Source: Tsuneonella dongtanensis (GTDB lineage: Bacteria; Pseudomonadota; Alphaproteobacteria; Sphingomonadales; Sphingomonadaceae). From it: 64,000 bases of DNA. Both the position numbers and the translations under genes were made by a program. The DNA lies in the NCBI RefSeq assembly GCF_001698205.1, contig NZ_CP016591.1, forward strand, positions 2,666,001 through 2,730,000. The letters run 5' to 3'. The notes beneath the pieces were generated by a model. It had not been told where the DNA came from, searched no databases, and was given only the letters and a program-made list of their open reading frames with translations. This document shows positions 44,100-53,076 of the stretch, one piece after another (position 1 is the first letter of the stretch; each line of letters starts with the position of its first letter).

Positions 44100-45116
44100 T
44101 CAGTACCCGCGCGCGACCGCGAACTCGGCGGCTTCGGCCATGGCGCGCCGCGCCGCGCTGTCGGGGAAGATCGACAGCGCGTCGATGGCGCGGGACGCGA
44201 AGTGCCGCGCGCGTTCGCGGGTGGCGAGCAGCGCGTCGTGCCGGGCGATGAGGTGCGTGGCTTCCTCGAGCGCGGCATCGTCGGTGCGATGGCCCGCGAT
44301 CGCCGCCTGCCAGAACTTGCGCTCGTCTTCACTGCCGCGGGCATAGGCGAGAATCACCGGCAGGGTCATCTTGCCTTCGCGGAAGTCGTCGCCGCGCGCC
44401 TTGCCCATCGTGCTGGCATCCGAATCGTAGTCGATCGCGTCGTCGACGAGCTGGAACGCGATGCCGAGATTGCGGCCATAGTCGTCGAGCGCCTGCTCGC
44501 GCCGTTCGTCGCATTCGGCAACGACCGCAGCGATCCGGCTGGCGGCGGCGAACAGCGCGGCCGTCTTGGCGCCGATGATCGAAAGGTAGCGCTCCTCGCT
44601 CGTCTCGATCTGGCGCTGGGCGGTAAGCTGGTCGACCTCGCCCTCGGCGATCACCGCGCTGGCGTTCGAGAGGATCTTGAGCACCTTGAGGCTGCCGTCC
44701 TCGACCATCAGCTCGAACGCGCGGGAGAACAGGAAATCGCCGACCAGCACGGTCGCGGGGTTGCCGAAGACGATGTTCGCCGCCGCCTTGCCGCGCCGCA
44801 GGTCGCTGCCGTCGACGACGTCGTCGTGGAGGAGCGTGGCGGTGTGAATGAATTCGACCGCCGCGGCGAGCTTGTGATGCCGCGTGCCGTTATAGCCGAC
44901 GACCTCGGCGCCCGCGAGCGTGAGCATCGGCCGCAGTCGCTTGCCTCCGCCCGAGATCAGGTGCCCGGCGAGAGCGGGAATGAGGGGAATCTTCGACTGC
45001 ATCCGGTCGAGGATCACCGCGTTGACCGCGTTCATGCCGGGCGCGGTCAGCCCGAGCATCGGATCGAGCGATGGCTGGCCTTCGGGCCGCTTGAGGGGGA
45101 CGACGTCCGCAGTCAT
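44100..45116 (-). CDS. polyprenyl (octa-/decaprenyl) diphosphate synthase
   Basis: 338 residues from the ATG at 45116. It has the first aspartate-rich motif LLHDDVVD, preceded by GGGKRLRPML, and the second DDAIDYDSD, both intact. It condenses isopentenyl diphosphate on an allylic primer to make the long side chain of ubiquinone. Family IspB; the product length cannot be fixed by eye. Divergent from chorismate mutase, whose start lies 65 bp away. Confidence 0.94.
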   Translation of the reverse strand: MTADVVPLKRPEGQPSLDPMLGLTAPGMNAVNAVILDRMQSKIPLIPALAGHLISGGGKRLRPMLTLAGAEVVGYNGTRHHKLAAAVEFIHTATLLHDDVVDGSDLRRGKAAANIVFGNPATVLVGDFLFSRAFELMVEDGSLKVLKILSNASAVIAEGEVDQLTAQRQIETSEERYLSIIGAKTAALFAAASRIAAVVAECDERREQALDDYGRNLGIAFQLVDDAIDYDSDASTMGKARGDDFREGKMTLPVILAYARGSEDERKFWQAAIAGHRTDDAALEEATHLIARHDALLATRERARHFASRAIDALSIFPDSAARRAMAEAAEFAVARGY

Positions 45117-45181
45117 GCCTTGGCCATGCGAAAGCGCGGGTTGCTTGGCAAGCACGGAATCGTCGCTATCGTGCCGCCGCG

Positions 45182-45472
45182 ATGGCCGAGACACCCGATC
45201 CCACCCTCGCGGGCTTCCGCAAGAGCATCGACAACATCGACGCGGCGCTGATCCACATGCTCGCGGAGCGGTTCCGGATCACCCAGGCGGTGGGCGAATA
45301 CAAGGCCAGGGCCGCCCTTCCCCCCGCCGACCCTGCCCGCGAGGCTGCGCAGATCGCCCGCCTGCGCGCGCTGGCCGAGGATGCTCATCTCGACCCCGAA
45401 TTCAGCGAGAAGTTCATCCGCTTCGTGATCGACGAGGTCATCCGGCACCACGAGAAGGCACGCGGGGCCTAG
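45182..45472 (+). CDS. chorismate mutase (AroQ fold)
   Basis: 96 residues, all-helical type II mutase. It has the start GFRKSIDNIDAALIHMLAER with R, D and R in the usual places, FRITQAVGEYKA, and the final FIRFVIDEVIRHHE. It converts chorismate to prephenate for Phe/Tyr synthesis. Stop overlaps the convergent sensor-kinase stop by 4 bp. Confidence 0.94.
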   Translation: MAETPDPTLAGFRKSIDNIDAALIHMLAERFRITQAVGEYKARAALPPADPAREAAQIARLRALAEDAHLDPEFSEKFIRFVIDEVIRHHEKARGA

Positions 45473-46932
45473 CCCGCCCGCGGCAAGGTCAGCCGCACCA
45501 GCAGGCCGCCAAGGTCCTCGCTTTCACCAAGCGAGACTTCGCCGCCGTAGATTTCCGCGACGTCGCGCACGATCGCGAGGCCGAGGCCGGTCCCGGGCTT
45601 GCCGGTGTCGAGCCGCGCACCGCGGTCGAAGATGCGGATGCGTTCGGCCTGCGGGATGCCCATGCCATCGTCCTCGACCCAGATGGTGCAGGCTTCCGCG
45701 TCGGGTTCGGCATCGACGGTCACGAACACGCTGCCGCCGCCGTACTTCGCGGCGTTCTCGATCAGGTTGCCGAGGATTTCGTCGAGGTCCTGCCGCTCGA
45801 TCGAGACGACGGCATCGGCGTTGCCGTCGAGATCGAACCGCGTGTCTTCGTAAATACGGGTCACCGCGCGCAGCACCGCCTCGACGCTGGGCCAGACTTC
45901 GGCACGCGAATGCCCGGTCGCCCGGCGGCCGACAGCACGCGCCCGGGCGAGGTGATGCTCGACATGGCGCTGCATGGTCTTCGTCTCGCGGCACACGAGG
46001 TCGGATAGCTGAGGGTCGTGCGCGGTCGCGGCGTTGGTGAGCACGGTGAGCGGCGTCTTGAGCGCGTGGGCCAGGTTGCCCGCATGGGTGCGTGCTTCCT
46101 CGGCCTGCTTTTCCGAGTGCGCGAGAAGCGAGTTCAGCTCTTCGACCAGCGGCTGCACCTCGAGCGGCAACGGGTCGCTCACCCGGTTGCGGCCGCTCGC
46201 GCGCATCGTCTGGATCGCGCGCCGCACCCCGCGCAAGGGGCCGAGGCCATACCAGGTCTGCAGCATCGCCATGCCGAAGAGCCCCAAGCCCAGCACCGCG
46301 AAACTCCAGTACAGGATCGAGCGGATGCGGCTGAGCTGCGAATCGAGCTCACCCCGGCTCGCCGCCACGGTGAACCACCAGCGCACGTCGCTGCCCGGCA
46401 GGGTAATCGACCGTTCCGCGATCCGCAGCGGCTCGCCGGGAAACTGGTTGGAATCGTAGATGTGTATCTGGGAATCGGCATGGTCGCCGCGGACTTGCAA
46501 GGTGCGGTCCCACAGGCTGCGGCTGGGATAGTCGTCGTGCCCGTCGCCGCTGATCTGCCAGTAGAGTCCGCTGTTGGGTTCGAGGAACCGCTGGTCGCCG
46601 AGAGGGCGGATGAAATACACTTCCCCGTCGGATGCGATCTCCGCCGAAGCTACCATGGCGGTCAGCATGTAGCCCAGCTGCTCGTCGAAGTTCTTTTCGA
46701 CGAGGTTGGTCATCGTCCGGTCGAGCGCGAAGCCGCCCGCGAGCAGCAGCACGGCGATCCAGCCGAACGCGATCAGCATCATCCGCCGCGACAGGCTGCC
46801 GGTGTGTACCGGAGCGGCCGTCGCGACGGTCACCGGGCCATCGGATGCAGCGACAGGCGCTGCGCCCGGGGCGCCCGGCTCAGTTCGCGCGGGGCTGCTC
46901 GTCGGGGTCGTCGAGGCTGTAACCGAGGCCAC
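45469..46932 (-). CDS. sensor histidine kinase (PhoQ/FeuQ-like)
   Basis: 487 residues from the longest start, which overlaps the regulator by 53 bp. The first 45 residues are Ala/Pro/Thr-rich and may be untranslated; a GTG at 46833 would begin just before the first membrane helix (about 51-70). The periplasmic sensor runs about 71-208, with a second helix about 205-226, HAMP, H-box NLAHALKTPL (His289), N-box (NLIENAAKYG) and G-box GTGLGLAI. The ALKTPL H-box is the variant of PhoQ-type kinases. Operon with PepSY protein and regulator. Confidence 0.92.
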   Translation of the reverse strand: MASVTASTTPTSSPARTEPGAPGAAPVAASDGPVTVATAAPVHTGSLSRRMMLIAFGWIAVLLLAGGFALDRTMTNLVEKNFDEQLGYMLTAMVASAEIASDGEVYFIRPLGDQRFLEPNSGLYWQISGDGHDDYPSRSLWDRTLQVRGDHADSQIHIYDSNQFPGEPLRIAERSITLPGSDVRWWFTVAASRGELDSQLSRIRSILYWSFAVLGLGLFGMAMLQTWYGLGPLRGVRRAIQTMRASGRNRVSDPLPLEVQPLVEELNSLLAHSEKQAEEARTHAGNLAHALKTPLTVLTNAATAHDPQLSDLVCRETKTMQRHVEHHLARARAVGRRATGHSRAEVWPSVEAVLRAVTRIYEDTRFDLDGNADAVVSIERQDLDEILGNLIENAAKYGGGSVFVTVDAEPDAEACTIWVEDDGMGIPQAERIRIFDRGARLDTGKPGTGLGLAIVRDVAEIYGGEVSLGESEDLGGLLVRLTLPRAG

Positions 46933-47560
46933 GGATGGTGGTGATCACGTCTGCACCCAGCTTCTTGCGGATGCGCGTTACGAAGACCTCGATCGTGTTC
47001 GAATCGCGGTCGAAATCCTGGTCGTAGATGTGCTCGATCAGCTCCGTCCGACTGACCACCTTGCCCTTGTGGTGCATCAGGTAGCTGAGCAGCTTGTATT
47101 CCTGCGCGGTCAGCTTGACCGGCTCGCCGGCAAGGGTGACCCTACCCGAGCGGGTATCGAGCCGCACCGGCCCGGCGGTCAGCTCGCTCGAGGTGTTGCC
47201 CGAAGCGCGGCGGATCAGCGCGCGCAGGCGGGCGATCAGCTCCTCGGTCTGGAACGGCTTGGCAAGGTAGTCGTCGGCGCCCGCATCGAGCCCGGCGACC
47301 TTGTCGGACCACGAATCGCGCGCGGTAAGCACGAGGACGGGGAACTTGCGCCCTTCCTTGCGCCACATGCCGAGCACGGTGAGGCCATCGATCTCGGGCA
47401 GGCCGAGGTCGAGGATCACGGCGTCGTACTCCTCGGTGCTTCCAAGGAAGTGGCCGTCTTCGCCGTCGGTCGACAGGTCGATGGCGTAGCCGTTCTGCTC
47501 GAGCGTGCTCTTGAGCTGCTTGCCGAGTGTCGGTTCGTCCTCGACGATCAGGATGCGCAT
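46880..47560 (-). CDS. OmpR-family response regulator (PhoP/FeuP-like)
   Basis: 226 residues. Receiver with EDE (7-9), phospho-acceptor Asp51 (VILDLGLPEIDG), Thr in VLTARDSW and Lys in LAKPFQ. Winged helix ends SNTIEVFVTRIRKKLG and IRGLGYSLDD. Partner of the kinase downstream. Middle gene of the PepSY-regulator-kinase unit. Confidence 0.94.
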   Translation of the reverse strand: MRILIVEDEPTLGKQLKSTLEQNGYAIDLSTDGEDGHFLGSTEEYDAVILDLGLPEIDGLTVLGMWRKEGRKFPVLVLTARDSWSDKVAGLDAGADDYLAKPFQTEELIARLRALIRRASGNTSSELTAGPVRLDTRSGRVTLAGEPVKLTAQEYKLLSYLMHHKGKVVSRTELIEHIYDQDFDRDSNTIEVFVTRIRKKLGADVITTIRGLGYSLDDPDEQPRAN

Positions 47561-47657
47561 GGGCGGATTGTCCCTGTTATCTTCTGCGCCGCGATGTGGG
47601 CGCTGAAGATGAACGCGTCAACCGACGCCGCGGTTTCCGCCACGGCGGAAAGGACTG

Positions 47658-47954
47658 TCAGCGCGATACACCCAGCACTCGTCCGGTACGCGCATCAACA
47701 TCGACATAAGTCACCCGGCCGTCGCGGATGAACTTCAGGCGATAGGCCATCGCGGTCGAATCGTAGGCCGGGCCAAGGTACTCGCTGCCGCGCATATTCG
47801 GGAGGACGCGGCTTTCGATCTGCCGCAGCGACAGCACGTTGCCGGCGCGCATTTCCTTGCGCGCCTCGCCCTGGTCGCTGCGCTGCTGGGCAAGCGCAGG
47901 CGCCGCCGGCAGGACCAGCGCCAGAACGGCAAGCGAGGCGGCAAGCTTCTTCAT
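47658..47954 (-). CDS. PepSY domain periplasmic protein
   Basis: 98 residues with a signal peptide (LPAAPALAQQ). PepSY-like core: NVLSLRQIESRVLPNMRGSE, then YLGPAYDSTAMAYRLKFIRD and YVDVDARTGRVLGVSR, matching the family's final V-DAxTGxxL. Probably a small modulator of the adjacent sensor kinase. Starts the PepSY-regulator-kinase gene order. Confidence 0.88.
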   Translation of the reverse strand: MKKLAASLAVLALVLPAAPALAQQRSDQGEARKEMRAGNVLSLRQIESRVLPNMRGSEYLGPAYDSTAMAYRLKFIRDGRVTYVDVDARTGRVLGVSR

Positions 47955-48023
47955 GACGACCTGATGCCTATCCCCGGGGCATTGAACAACCCGTGAATGC
48001 GGCTGCGCAGCGGCGTTCAGGGA

Positions 48024-48734
48024 TCAGCGGGTCATCTCGAAGGTGACACTGACGGTGACCGAGGTTCCGACGAGTCCCGGCTCGACCGGGGTCGACTTGG
48101 CGTCCATCGATTGGACCGCTTCGCGTTCCAGCATCGGCATCGGGCGCCCGGGGTTCACCGCTTCGCTGATCGAGACCACCCGAACGCCTGTGTAACCCGC
48201 CCAGCGGGCGTACTCCGCCGCCTGCGCGCGCGCCTTGTCGAACGCCGCCTTGCGGGCCTGGGCACGCGGGGCGCTGTCGTCGTCCATCGAGAAGCTGGGT
48301 CCCGACAGGTCGGTCGCCCCCGCAGCAACGAGCGCGTCGAGCACCGGACCGGCGCGCGACACGTCGCGCAGCGTCACGCTGACACGGTTCGACGCCTGGT
48401 ATCCGCGAAAGATCGGGCGCTGGCGCGCCTGATCGTAATCGTACTGGGCGCCCAGGTTGATCCCGGTGGTCTGGATGTCGTCCGCCGCGATGCCCAGCGA
48501 CTTGATGCGCGCGATCACCGCATCCATCGCCTTTGCATTGGCGGCCATCGCGGCAACCGCGGTCGGCGCGTCGGTCGTCACGCCCGCGCCAACCTCGGCG
48601 ATGTCGGGCTTGGCCTTGACCGTCTCGGTCACCGAAAGTTCGACCACCGGGCCCTGCGTGGCGACCTGAACGTCGGCGGCCGCTGCGGGAACGGCGATAG
48701 CGGCGAGGGCAAACGGAATGGTGGTACGGATCAT
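48024..48734 (-). CDS. SIMPL (DUF541) domain periplasmic protein
   Basis: 236 residues with a signal peptide (MIRTTIPFALAAIAVPAAAA). SIMPL hallmarks: VVELSVTETVKAKPDIAEVG, IKSLGIAADDIQTTGINLGA, YQASNRVSVTLRD and ARKAAFDKARAQAAEYARWA. Related to oxidative-stress-protective YggE. The oligomer forms a periplasmic ring in known members; role here unknown. Confidence 0.92.
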   Translation of the reverse strand: MIRTTIPFALAAIAVPAAAADVQVATQGPVVELSVTETVKAKPDIAEVGAGVTTDAPTAVAAMAANAKAMDAVIARIKSLGIAADDIQTTGINLGAQYDYDQARQRPIFRGYQASNRVSVTLRDVSRAGPVLDALVAAGATDLSGPSFSMDDDSAPRAQARKAAFDKARAQAAEYARWAGYTGVRVVSISEAVNPGRPMPMLEREAVQSMDAKSTPVEPGLVGTSVTVSVTFEMTR

Positions 48735-48834
48735 GGTCTGAAGTCTCCTTTGCCGTGCTGGCTGGACCTGCAGCCATTACGCACCGGTGAACCGGCTTGT
48801 TCCGGGCGACGCGGGCCGCTAGGTGCCGCGCCCC

Positions 48835-50628
48835 ATGGCACAGCCTCCGATCCTCAGCTGGGAAGGCCTCGGCCTGCAACAGGGCGGCCGCTGGCTGTTC
48901 CAGGACCTCGACATTCACATCGGTCCGCGCGACCGGATCGCGCTGATCGGCCGGAACGGCGCCGGCAAGACCACGCTGTTCAAGCTGATCGACGACCGGA
49001 TCGAACCCGACAAGGGCCTGCGCAAGGTCAAGCCGGGCACGCGCATCGTCCTGCTGGAGCAGGAGCCCGACCTGTCGGGCCACGCCACGCTGATGGACTG
49101 GGCGCTTGCCGGCGAGCACCCGCCCGCGGTCCATGAGGTCGAGGCGATCGCCGGCCAGCTCGGCATCGACATGAGCCGCGGCACCCAAGGCGCGAGCGGG
49201 GGTGAGCGGCGCCGCGCGGCGATCGCCCGCGCGCTGGCGCAGGATCCCGACCTGCTGCTGATGGACGAGCCGACCAACCACCTCGACCTGGCCGCGATCG
49301 ACTGGCTCGAAGACTGGCTGAGCCGCTACAAAGGCGCGTTCGTCGTCATCAGCCACGACCGCACGTTCCTCAAGCGCCTGACGACCACGACCCTCTGGCT
49401 CGACCGCGGGTCGATGCGGCGCAAGGAGGTCGGCTTCGGCGGCTACGAAGCGTGGGAAGAGCAGGTCTATGCCGAGGAAGCGCGCAACGCCGAGCGGCTC
49501 GACGCCAAGCTCAAGATCGAGGCCCACTGGCTCGAACGCGGGGTCACCGCCCGCCGCAAGCGCAACCAGGGGCGGCTCGAGAAGCTGTGGCAGATGCGCG
49601 CGAAACGGGCGTCGATGCTCGGCCCGCAGGGCACCGCGAAGCTGCAGCTGGCGGTAGAGGAAGACTTCAAGTCGAAGTCGGTCATCGTCGCCGACGACGT
49701 CTCCAAATCGTTCGGCGATCGCAGGATCATCCGCAACCTCAACCTGCGCATCCAGCGCGGCGACCGGATCGGCGTGGTGGGCGCGAACGGCACCGGAAAG
49801 ACCACGCTGCTCAAACTGCTGACCGGCGACATGGCGCCAGACAGCGGTACGGTGACCATCGCCAAGACGCTGACCGGTGTGATGATCGACCAGCAGCGCA
49901 GCCTGATGTCGCCCGACAAGACCGTGCGCCAGGTCCTTGCCGAGGGCGGCGACTGGATCGACGTCGGCGACGGGCGCAAGCACGTGCAGGGCTACCTCAA
50001 GGAGTTCCTGTTCGACCCATCGATTGTCGATGCCAAGGTCGGCACGCTCAGCGGCGGCGAGCGCAGCCGCCTGCTGCTGGCGCGCGAGTTCGCCCGCAAG
50101 TCCAACCTGCTGGTTCTCGACGAGCCGACCAACGACCTCGACCTGGAGACGCTCGACCTGCTGCAGGAAGTGATCGCGGATTACGACGGCACCGTGCTGA
50201 TCGTCAGCCACGACCGCGACTTCCTCGACCGCACGGTCACAATGACGCTCGGCCTCGACGGCAGCGGAAAGGTCGACGTGGTCGCCGGCGGCTACGAGGA
50301 CTGGGCAGCGAGGCGGCGCGAAGCGGCGGCGCCCGCCGCGAAGTCCGCAGCGAAAGCCGAAACGGCGGCTCCCCCGCCCCCTCCCCCGCCGCCGCGCGCG
50401 GCCAAGCTCTCCTACAAGGACCAGCGCGACTACGAACTGCTCCCCGCGAGAATCGAGGAGCTTGAGCGCGCGATCGCCAAGGGTGAGGACATCCTCTCCG
50501 ATCCCGACCTCTACACCCGCGACCCGCAGCGCTTCGCCACGATCTCGCAAGGCGTGGCGAATGCCCGCGCGGAAAAGGAAGCTGCGGAGGAACGCTGGCT
50601 GGAACTGGCCGAGCTGGTCGAAAGCTGA
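48835..50628 (+). CDS. ABC-F family ATPase (Uup/EttA-like)
   Basis: 597 residues with two ATP-binding cassettes and no membrane helices. Cassette 1: GRNGAGKTTLFK, signature GASGGERRRAAI, DEPTNHLDL. Cassette 2: GANGTGKTTLLK, TLSGGERSRLLLA, DEPTNDLDLETLD. The C-terminal domain contains a proline run (about residue 510) and a coiled coil with QRDYELLPARIEELERAI, like the Uup C-terminal domain. Acts on ribosomes or branched DNA intermediates. An upstream GTG at 48823 is possible. Confidence 0.93.
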   Translation: MAQPPILSWEGLGLQQGGRWLFQDLDIHIGPRDRIALIGRNGAGKTTLFKLIDDRIEPDKGLRKVKPGTRIVLLEQEPDLSGHATLMDWALAGEHPPAVHEVEAIAGQLGIDMSRGTQGASGGERRRAAIARALAQDPDLLLMDEPTNHLDLAAIDWLEDWLSRYKGAFVVISHDRTFLKRLTTTTLWLDRGSMRRKEVGFGGYEAWEEQVYAEEARNAERLDAKLKIEAHWLERGVTARRKRNQGRLEKLWQMRAKRASMLGPQGTAKLQLAVEEDFKSKSVIVADDVSKSFGDRRIIRNLNLRIQRGDRIGVVGANGTGKTTLLKLLTGDMAPDSGTVTIAKTLTGVMIDQQRSLMSPDKTVRQVLAEGGDWIDVGDGRKHVQGYLKEFLFDPSIVDAKVGTLSGGERSRLLLAREFARKSNLLVLDEPTNDLDLETLDLLQEVIADYDGTVLIVSHDRDFLDRTVTMTLGLDGSGKVDVVAGGYEDWAARRREAAAPAAKSAAKAETAAPPPPPPPPRAAKLSYKDQRDYELLPARIEELERAIAKGEDILSDPDLYTRDPQRFATISQGVANARAEKEAAEERWLELAELVES

Positions 50629-50637
50629 TGCGTCAGG

Positions 50638-51168
50638 TCAATCGCGGACGAAGAGACAGCATCCGTCCTCTCCGCCGTAGTCGGTCGCGGCCAACCGGAA
50701 ACCGCGCTTTTCCAGTATCGCGATAGACCCGGCGTTGGCCCTGTCGACCGTGGCGCGGACCGGAGCGACCCCCTGCGCCGCGGCAAAGGCCACCAGCGCA
50801 TCGACGATCTCGCTTCCGTAGCCCTTCCCCCAGTGGCGGGCCGCGAGGCCGTAGATGATCTCCTCGCTGCCGTCGCCGGGCCGCGCGAAACCGGCCCAGC
50901 CGACGAGTTCGCCGCTCGCGCGCTCCACGACTGCGCCGGTGCCATAGCCGAACGTCGCCAGGTTTTCTCTCGAACGCCGCACCCACAGGGCGGCGTCTTC
51001 GGGCGAGAGCGGGCTGCCATCGCCGACGAACCGCGCGACCATGGGGTCCTGGAACAGCGCCACCAGCAGTGGCTCGTCGGCGGGCTCGAAGGGCCGGATC
51101 GACAATCGTTCGGTTTCGAGGGTCGAATTATGGATCACGCCGGGTTTCTGGACGAGGCGGGCGCTCAT
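50638..51168 (-). CDS. GNAT acetyltransferase (RimJ/RimL-like)
   Basis: 176 residues from the ATG at 51168 (GGGGA upstream; an ATG two codons earlier is possible). Pattern: LETERLSIRPFEPADEPLLV, GWAGFARPGDGSEEIIYGLA, then acetyl-CoA loop ARHWGKGYGSEIVDALV and NAGSIAILEKRGFRLAAT. Transfers an acetyl group to an amine; target unknown. Converges on the ABC-F gene. Confidence 0.9.
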   Translation of the reverse strand: MSARLVQKPGVIHNSTLETERLSIRPFEPADEPLLVALFQDPMVARFVGDGSPLSPEDAALWVRRSRENLATFGYGTGAVVERASGELVGWAGFARPGDGSEEIIYGLAARHWGKGYGSEIVDALVAFAAAQGVAPVRATVDRANAGSIAILEKRGFRLAATDYGGEDGCCLFVRD

Positions 51169-51264
51169 GGCCATCCCCGCTCGGACAGTATCGGCCCCGA
51201 CGGGGCGAGCTGCCCGATTGCGAATTCACTTGCCGTTCACTGCCCTTGGCGCGATGCGCCGCAC

Positions 51265-51939
51265 ATGACGGAACCGTTACAGAGCCCGCGCCGCATCCAG
51301 CGCAACGTGCTCGCCGAAAGCGAGAAGCGTCTGCTTGCCTGGATATGCCCGCGGCTGCCCGCCTGGGTGACACCGGACAAGCTGACCTCGCTGGCGCTGA
51401 TCGCGGCCGTCGCGATCGGGCTCGGGTATGCGCTCAGCAACCTCCACCCCGCCTGGCTCGTCCTCGCGGTGGCGGGTTACTTCGTGCACTGGTTCGGGGA
51501 TTCGCTCGACGGGACGATCGCCCGCTTCCGCAGGATAGAACGGCCGCGCTTCGGCTATTTCATCGATCACAGTGCCGATGGTTTCGCCGCCTTGCTGATC
51601 CTCGGCGGTATCGGCGCGAGCCCCTATCTGCGGGTCGACGTCGCGATGTTCGCGGTCGTCGCCTACCTGCTGCTCGCGGTGCACACTTTCCTGCTGGCAA
51701 AGGTATCGGGAGATTTCCCCCTGTCGCATATGGGCGCCGGGCCGACCGAGCTTCGGATCATCCTCGTCGCGCTGACGATCACGATGGGCGCGCTCGGACC
51801 CGACGTCGGGCGGATCGCGGGCTTCAACGCCTTTGACATCCTGTTCGGCGGGCTTGCGGTGGTGCTGATCGGCATATTCGTCGTCCAGACCCTGCGCGTG
51901 GGAAGAAGCCTCGCCGCAGCCGACCGCCTGCAACCCTGA
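51265..51939 (+). CDS. CDP-alcohol phosphatidyltransferase family protein
   Basis: A 224-residue membrane protein with about six helices. The diagnostic motif D-G-x2-A-R-x8-G-x3-D-x3-D is complete (GDSLDGTIAR, then FGYFIDHSAD). Exchanges CMP on a CDP-linked lipid for an alcohol. The alcohol is unknown. Confidence 0.9.
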   Translation: MTEPLQSPRRIQRNVLAESEKRLLAWICPRLPAWVTPDKLTSLALIAAVAIGLGYALSNLHPAWLVLAVAGYFVHWFGDSLDGTIARFRRIERPRFGYFIDHSADGFAALLILGGIGASPYLRVDVAMFAVVAYLLLAVHTFLLAKVSGDFPLSHMGAGPTELRIILVALTITMGALGPDVGRIAGFNAFDILFGGLAVVLIGIFVVQTLRVGRSLAAADRLQP

Positions 51940-51943
51940 CCGC

Positions 51944-52414
51944 TCACCCTATCCGGTAGAAATCCGCCACCCGGTCGAGCGCGAGCCGCAGCACGAGCTT
52001 CCCGCTCCGCGCAGGCCACTCCAGCGCGCGCTCGGCGTCCGGGAGGCTTTCGCCCGCGCAGACGACGCGCCAGAGCACGTCCTCCAAGCCCTTGCCCGCG
52101 GCCGCCAGCGCACGATCGAAGCGGTCTTTCGCGGCGATCTGCTTTTCGCCGGGGGTCAGTCCCGCGTCGCCCGTCGTCTTCACCCGAACCGGGTCCCAGC
52201 GCATCGTCACACTCGGCGCGAGCTGGGCGCGCTCGTAGTCCGCCCGCAACCGCTCGCCGGCATCGAACAACCGGTCGTCGAGATGCCCACGGGCGTGGAG
52301 CCACGACAACGGAGATTCGGCAAGGTTGACCGTGACAGACCTCCTCCCCTTCGTCGGAGCGGCGCCACGGCGCGGGCCTTCACTGGTCAGTTCGCGTTCG
52401 ACGAGACGGCGCAT
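51944..52414 (-). CDS. DUF6456-like protein
   Basis: 156 residues. The core VTVNLAESPLSWLHARGHLD, later FDAGERLRADYERAQLAP, then WRVVCAGESLPDAERALEWP and GKLVLRLALDRVADFY, is the alphaproteobacterial DUF6456 pattern. It reads like a replication-initiator- or regulator-type helical domain without catalytic residues. Start ATG at 52414. Converges with the CDP-alcohol gene (4 bp gap) and diverges from the HTH gene at 52499. Confidence 0.85.
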   Translation of the reverse strand: MRRLVERELTSEGPRRGAAPTKGRRSVTVNLAESPLSWLHARGHLDDRLFDAGERLRADYERAQLAPSVTMRWDPVRVKTTGDAGLTPGEKQIAAKDRFDRALAAAGKGLEDVLWRVVCAGESLPDAERALEWPARSGKLVLRLALDRVADFYRIG

Positions 52415-52498
52415 CCGGTTCTCCTCCTGATCGAATCGCCGCTTGCCAAATCGGATGACGTGTAGGAAAGTGAAAACCGATTTGGTTAGGAGATCGCA

Positions 52499-53071
52499 GT
52501 GATCAATCGCATTCGCGACATCCGTCACGAGAAGGGCATGACCTTGGCCGAGCTCGCCGAAGCGTGCGATCCGCCGACCACCGCCCAGACGATCGGCCGG
52601 CTCGAGACAGGCATGCGCAACCTGTCGATCAAGTGGATGGACCGCATCGCTGGTGCGCTTGGGGTGGACCCGGAAACACTCGTGCGATCCGAAGGCACCG
52701 TCCGCGCGCAGGTCGTCGCCTTGCTCGGCGAGACGGGGCCGGAAGCGCTGACGGCACAGCGCGACGCCCTGCTCCCGACCGAGCTTTCCGGTGACGACAT
52801 TCGCGTAGTCCTCGCGATCGAGGCAAGCGCGGGCGAGTATCGCGCAGGCGACCAGCTGTGGTTGCGGCAGATCGCGTCGGACGACGCAGGCATGGCGATC
52901 AATCGCGACGTCCTTGTCCCGAAGAAGGGCGGCCGCTTTGCCTTCGGCCGATTGATCGACCGGCAGGCGGGGCGCGTGGGAGTCCTGCCATTGGGCCCGG
53001 GCCAGAAGCAGCAGGTCATCGAAGACCCGGCCTGGATCGCGGTTGCCGAGATGCTGGTGCGCCGGCTTTGA
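52499..53071 (+). CDS. XRE-family HTH regulator
   Basis: 190 residues from a GTG start with TTAGGAGAT upstream. The N-terminal Cro/CI HTH (about 2-60) reads IRDIRHEKGMTLAELAEACD and PPTTAQTIGRLETGMRNLSI. The C-terminal part (about 98-190) resembles an S24-like beta domain (LWLRQIASDDAGMAINRDVL, RFAFGRLIDR) but without an obvious catalytic Ser-Met. Probably a stand-alone regulator. Followed 5 bp later by a glycosyltransferase. Confidence 0.85.
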   Translation: MINRIRDIRHEKGMTLAELAEACDPPTTAQTIGRLETGMRNLSIKWMDRIAGALGVDPETLVRSEGTVRAQVVALLGETGPEALTAQRDALLPTELSGDDIRVVLAIEASAGEYRAGDQLWLRQIASDDAGMAINRDVLVPKKGGRFAFGRLIDRQAGRVGVLPLGPGQKQQVIEDPAWIAVAEMLVRRL

Positions 53072-53076
53072 CGGCG

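Noticed and set aside
45117-45181. Upstream extension of the polyprenyl synthase to 45194
   Set aside because: It would overlap the chorismate mutase start region and adds 26 residues not found in the family's conserved part.
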